This document shows positions 22,588-22,676 of a DNA stretch of 22,676 nucleotides, one piece after another. The notes under the pieces were generated by a model, which saw only the letters and a program-made list of their open reading frames with translations, made no database searches and was not told the origin of the DNA. A program made the translations under genes and the position numbers. Numbering within the stretch: position 1 is the stretch's first letter; every line of letters starts with the position of its first letter. Location of the stretch: assembly GCA_040755755.1 (NCBI GenBank), contig JBFLZW010000027.1, forward strand, positions 1 through 22,676. The letters are read 5' to 3'. The DNA comes from a bacterium. GTDB taxonomy: Bacteria > SZUA-182 > DTGQ01.

Positions 22588-22641
22588 GGTGGGGCTACAG
22601 GGCATGGGAGGATATGGTGTCCGGTAGGTACAAGCCCCACC
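22588..22641. repeat. GGTGGGGC hairpin repeat, copy 2, with an element tip in its loop
   Basis: GGTGGGGC (22588-22595) pairs with GCCCCACC (22634-22641). The loop contains GTGTCCGGTAG (22617-22627), identical to the right tip of the element ending at 15618. The rest of the window to 22676 shows no gene. Confidence 0.65.
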
Positions 22642-22676
22642 CTACATTCAAGGTGTTCGGTGGGATACAAACCCAT

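Overview
The window reads as a piece of a free-living, Gram-negative-type environmental bacterium, probably an uncultured lineage near the deltaproteobacteria (Desulfobacterota) or a neighbouring candidate phylum. The basis is indirect: a sigma-54 activator, stand-alone receivers, a large secreted LVIVD protein, cohesin/dockerin proteins outside any cellulase cluster, a B12-type radical SAM protein, and intergenic DNA crowded with short repeats. No rRNA, tRNA or CRISPR array was seen. The only clear housekeeping gene is uvrB.

Layout. Positions 1-1453 are accessory DNA: the end of an IS21-like element, a PIN toxin gene cut off by it with its antitoxin-like partner intact, a 204-bp non-autonomous element with a 10-bp target duplication, and an orphan ribbon-helix-helix antitoxin. 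Positions 1487-4416 (minus strand) hold a large secreted beta-propeller protein and an unlisted-type 56-residue membrane protein preceded by a terminator-like leader hairpin. Positions 4696-10822 hold a radical SAM gene (plus strand), then on the minus strand uvrB, a receiver, a degenerate histidine kinase, a second receiver, and a small acidic protein upstream. An NtrC-type activator with a degenerate receiver follows on the plus strand (11360-12799).

Positions 13627-15287 hold an alpha/beta hydrolase facing a decayed FAD/Rieske oxidoreductase. Positions 15626-19540 hold a two-gene minus-strand cluster: a 978-residue secreted protein combining CotH kinase, lamin-tail, cohesin and dockerin parts, then a cohesin plus chitobiase-C-terminal protein. 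The two genes share the same translation-start sequence, and a perfect 38-bp palindrome lies between them. A coiled-coil membrane protein and a secreted hydrolase with a strong terminator complete the coding part; the last kilobase is nearly gene-free.

How the parts may work together. The CotH/cohesin pair is the most interesting candidate system: both halves of a cohesin-dockerin interaction sit beside a protein-kinase-like domain that itself carries two extra calcium-loop cassettes, which suggests a secreted self-assembling surface complex. The signalling genes form a second theme: of three receivers and one kinase, the kinase lacks its ATP-binding signature residues and the sigma-54 activator lacks the receiver switch residues, so this is not a standard two-component circuit. 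A third theme is mobility and decay: at least three small mobile or inverted-repeat elements, two broken genes, and five classes of short-period repeats confined to intergenic DNA.
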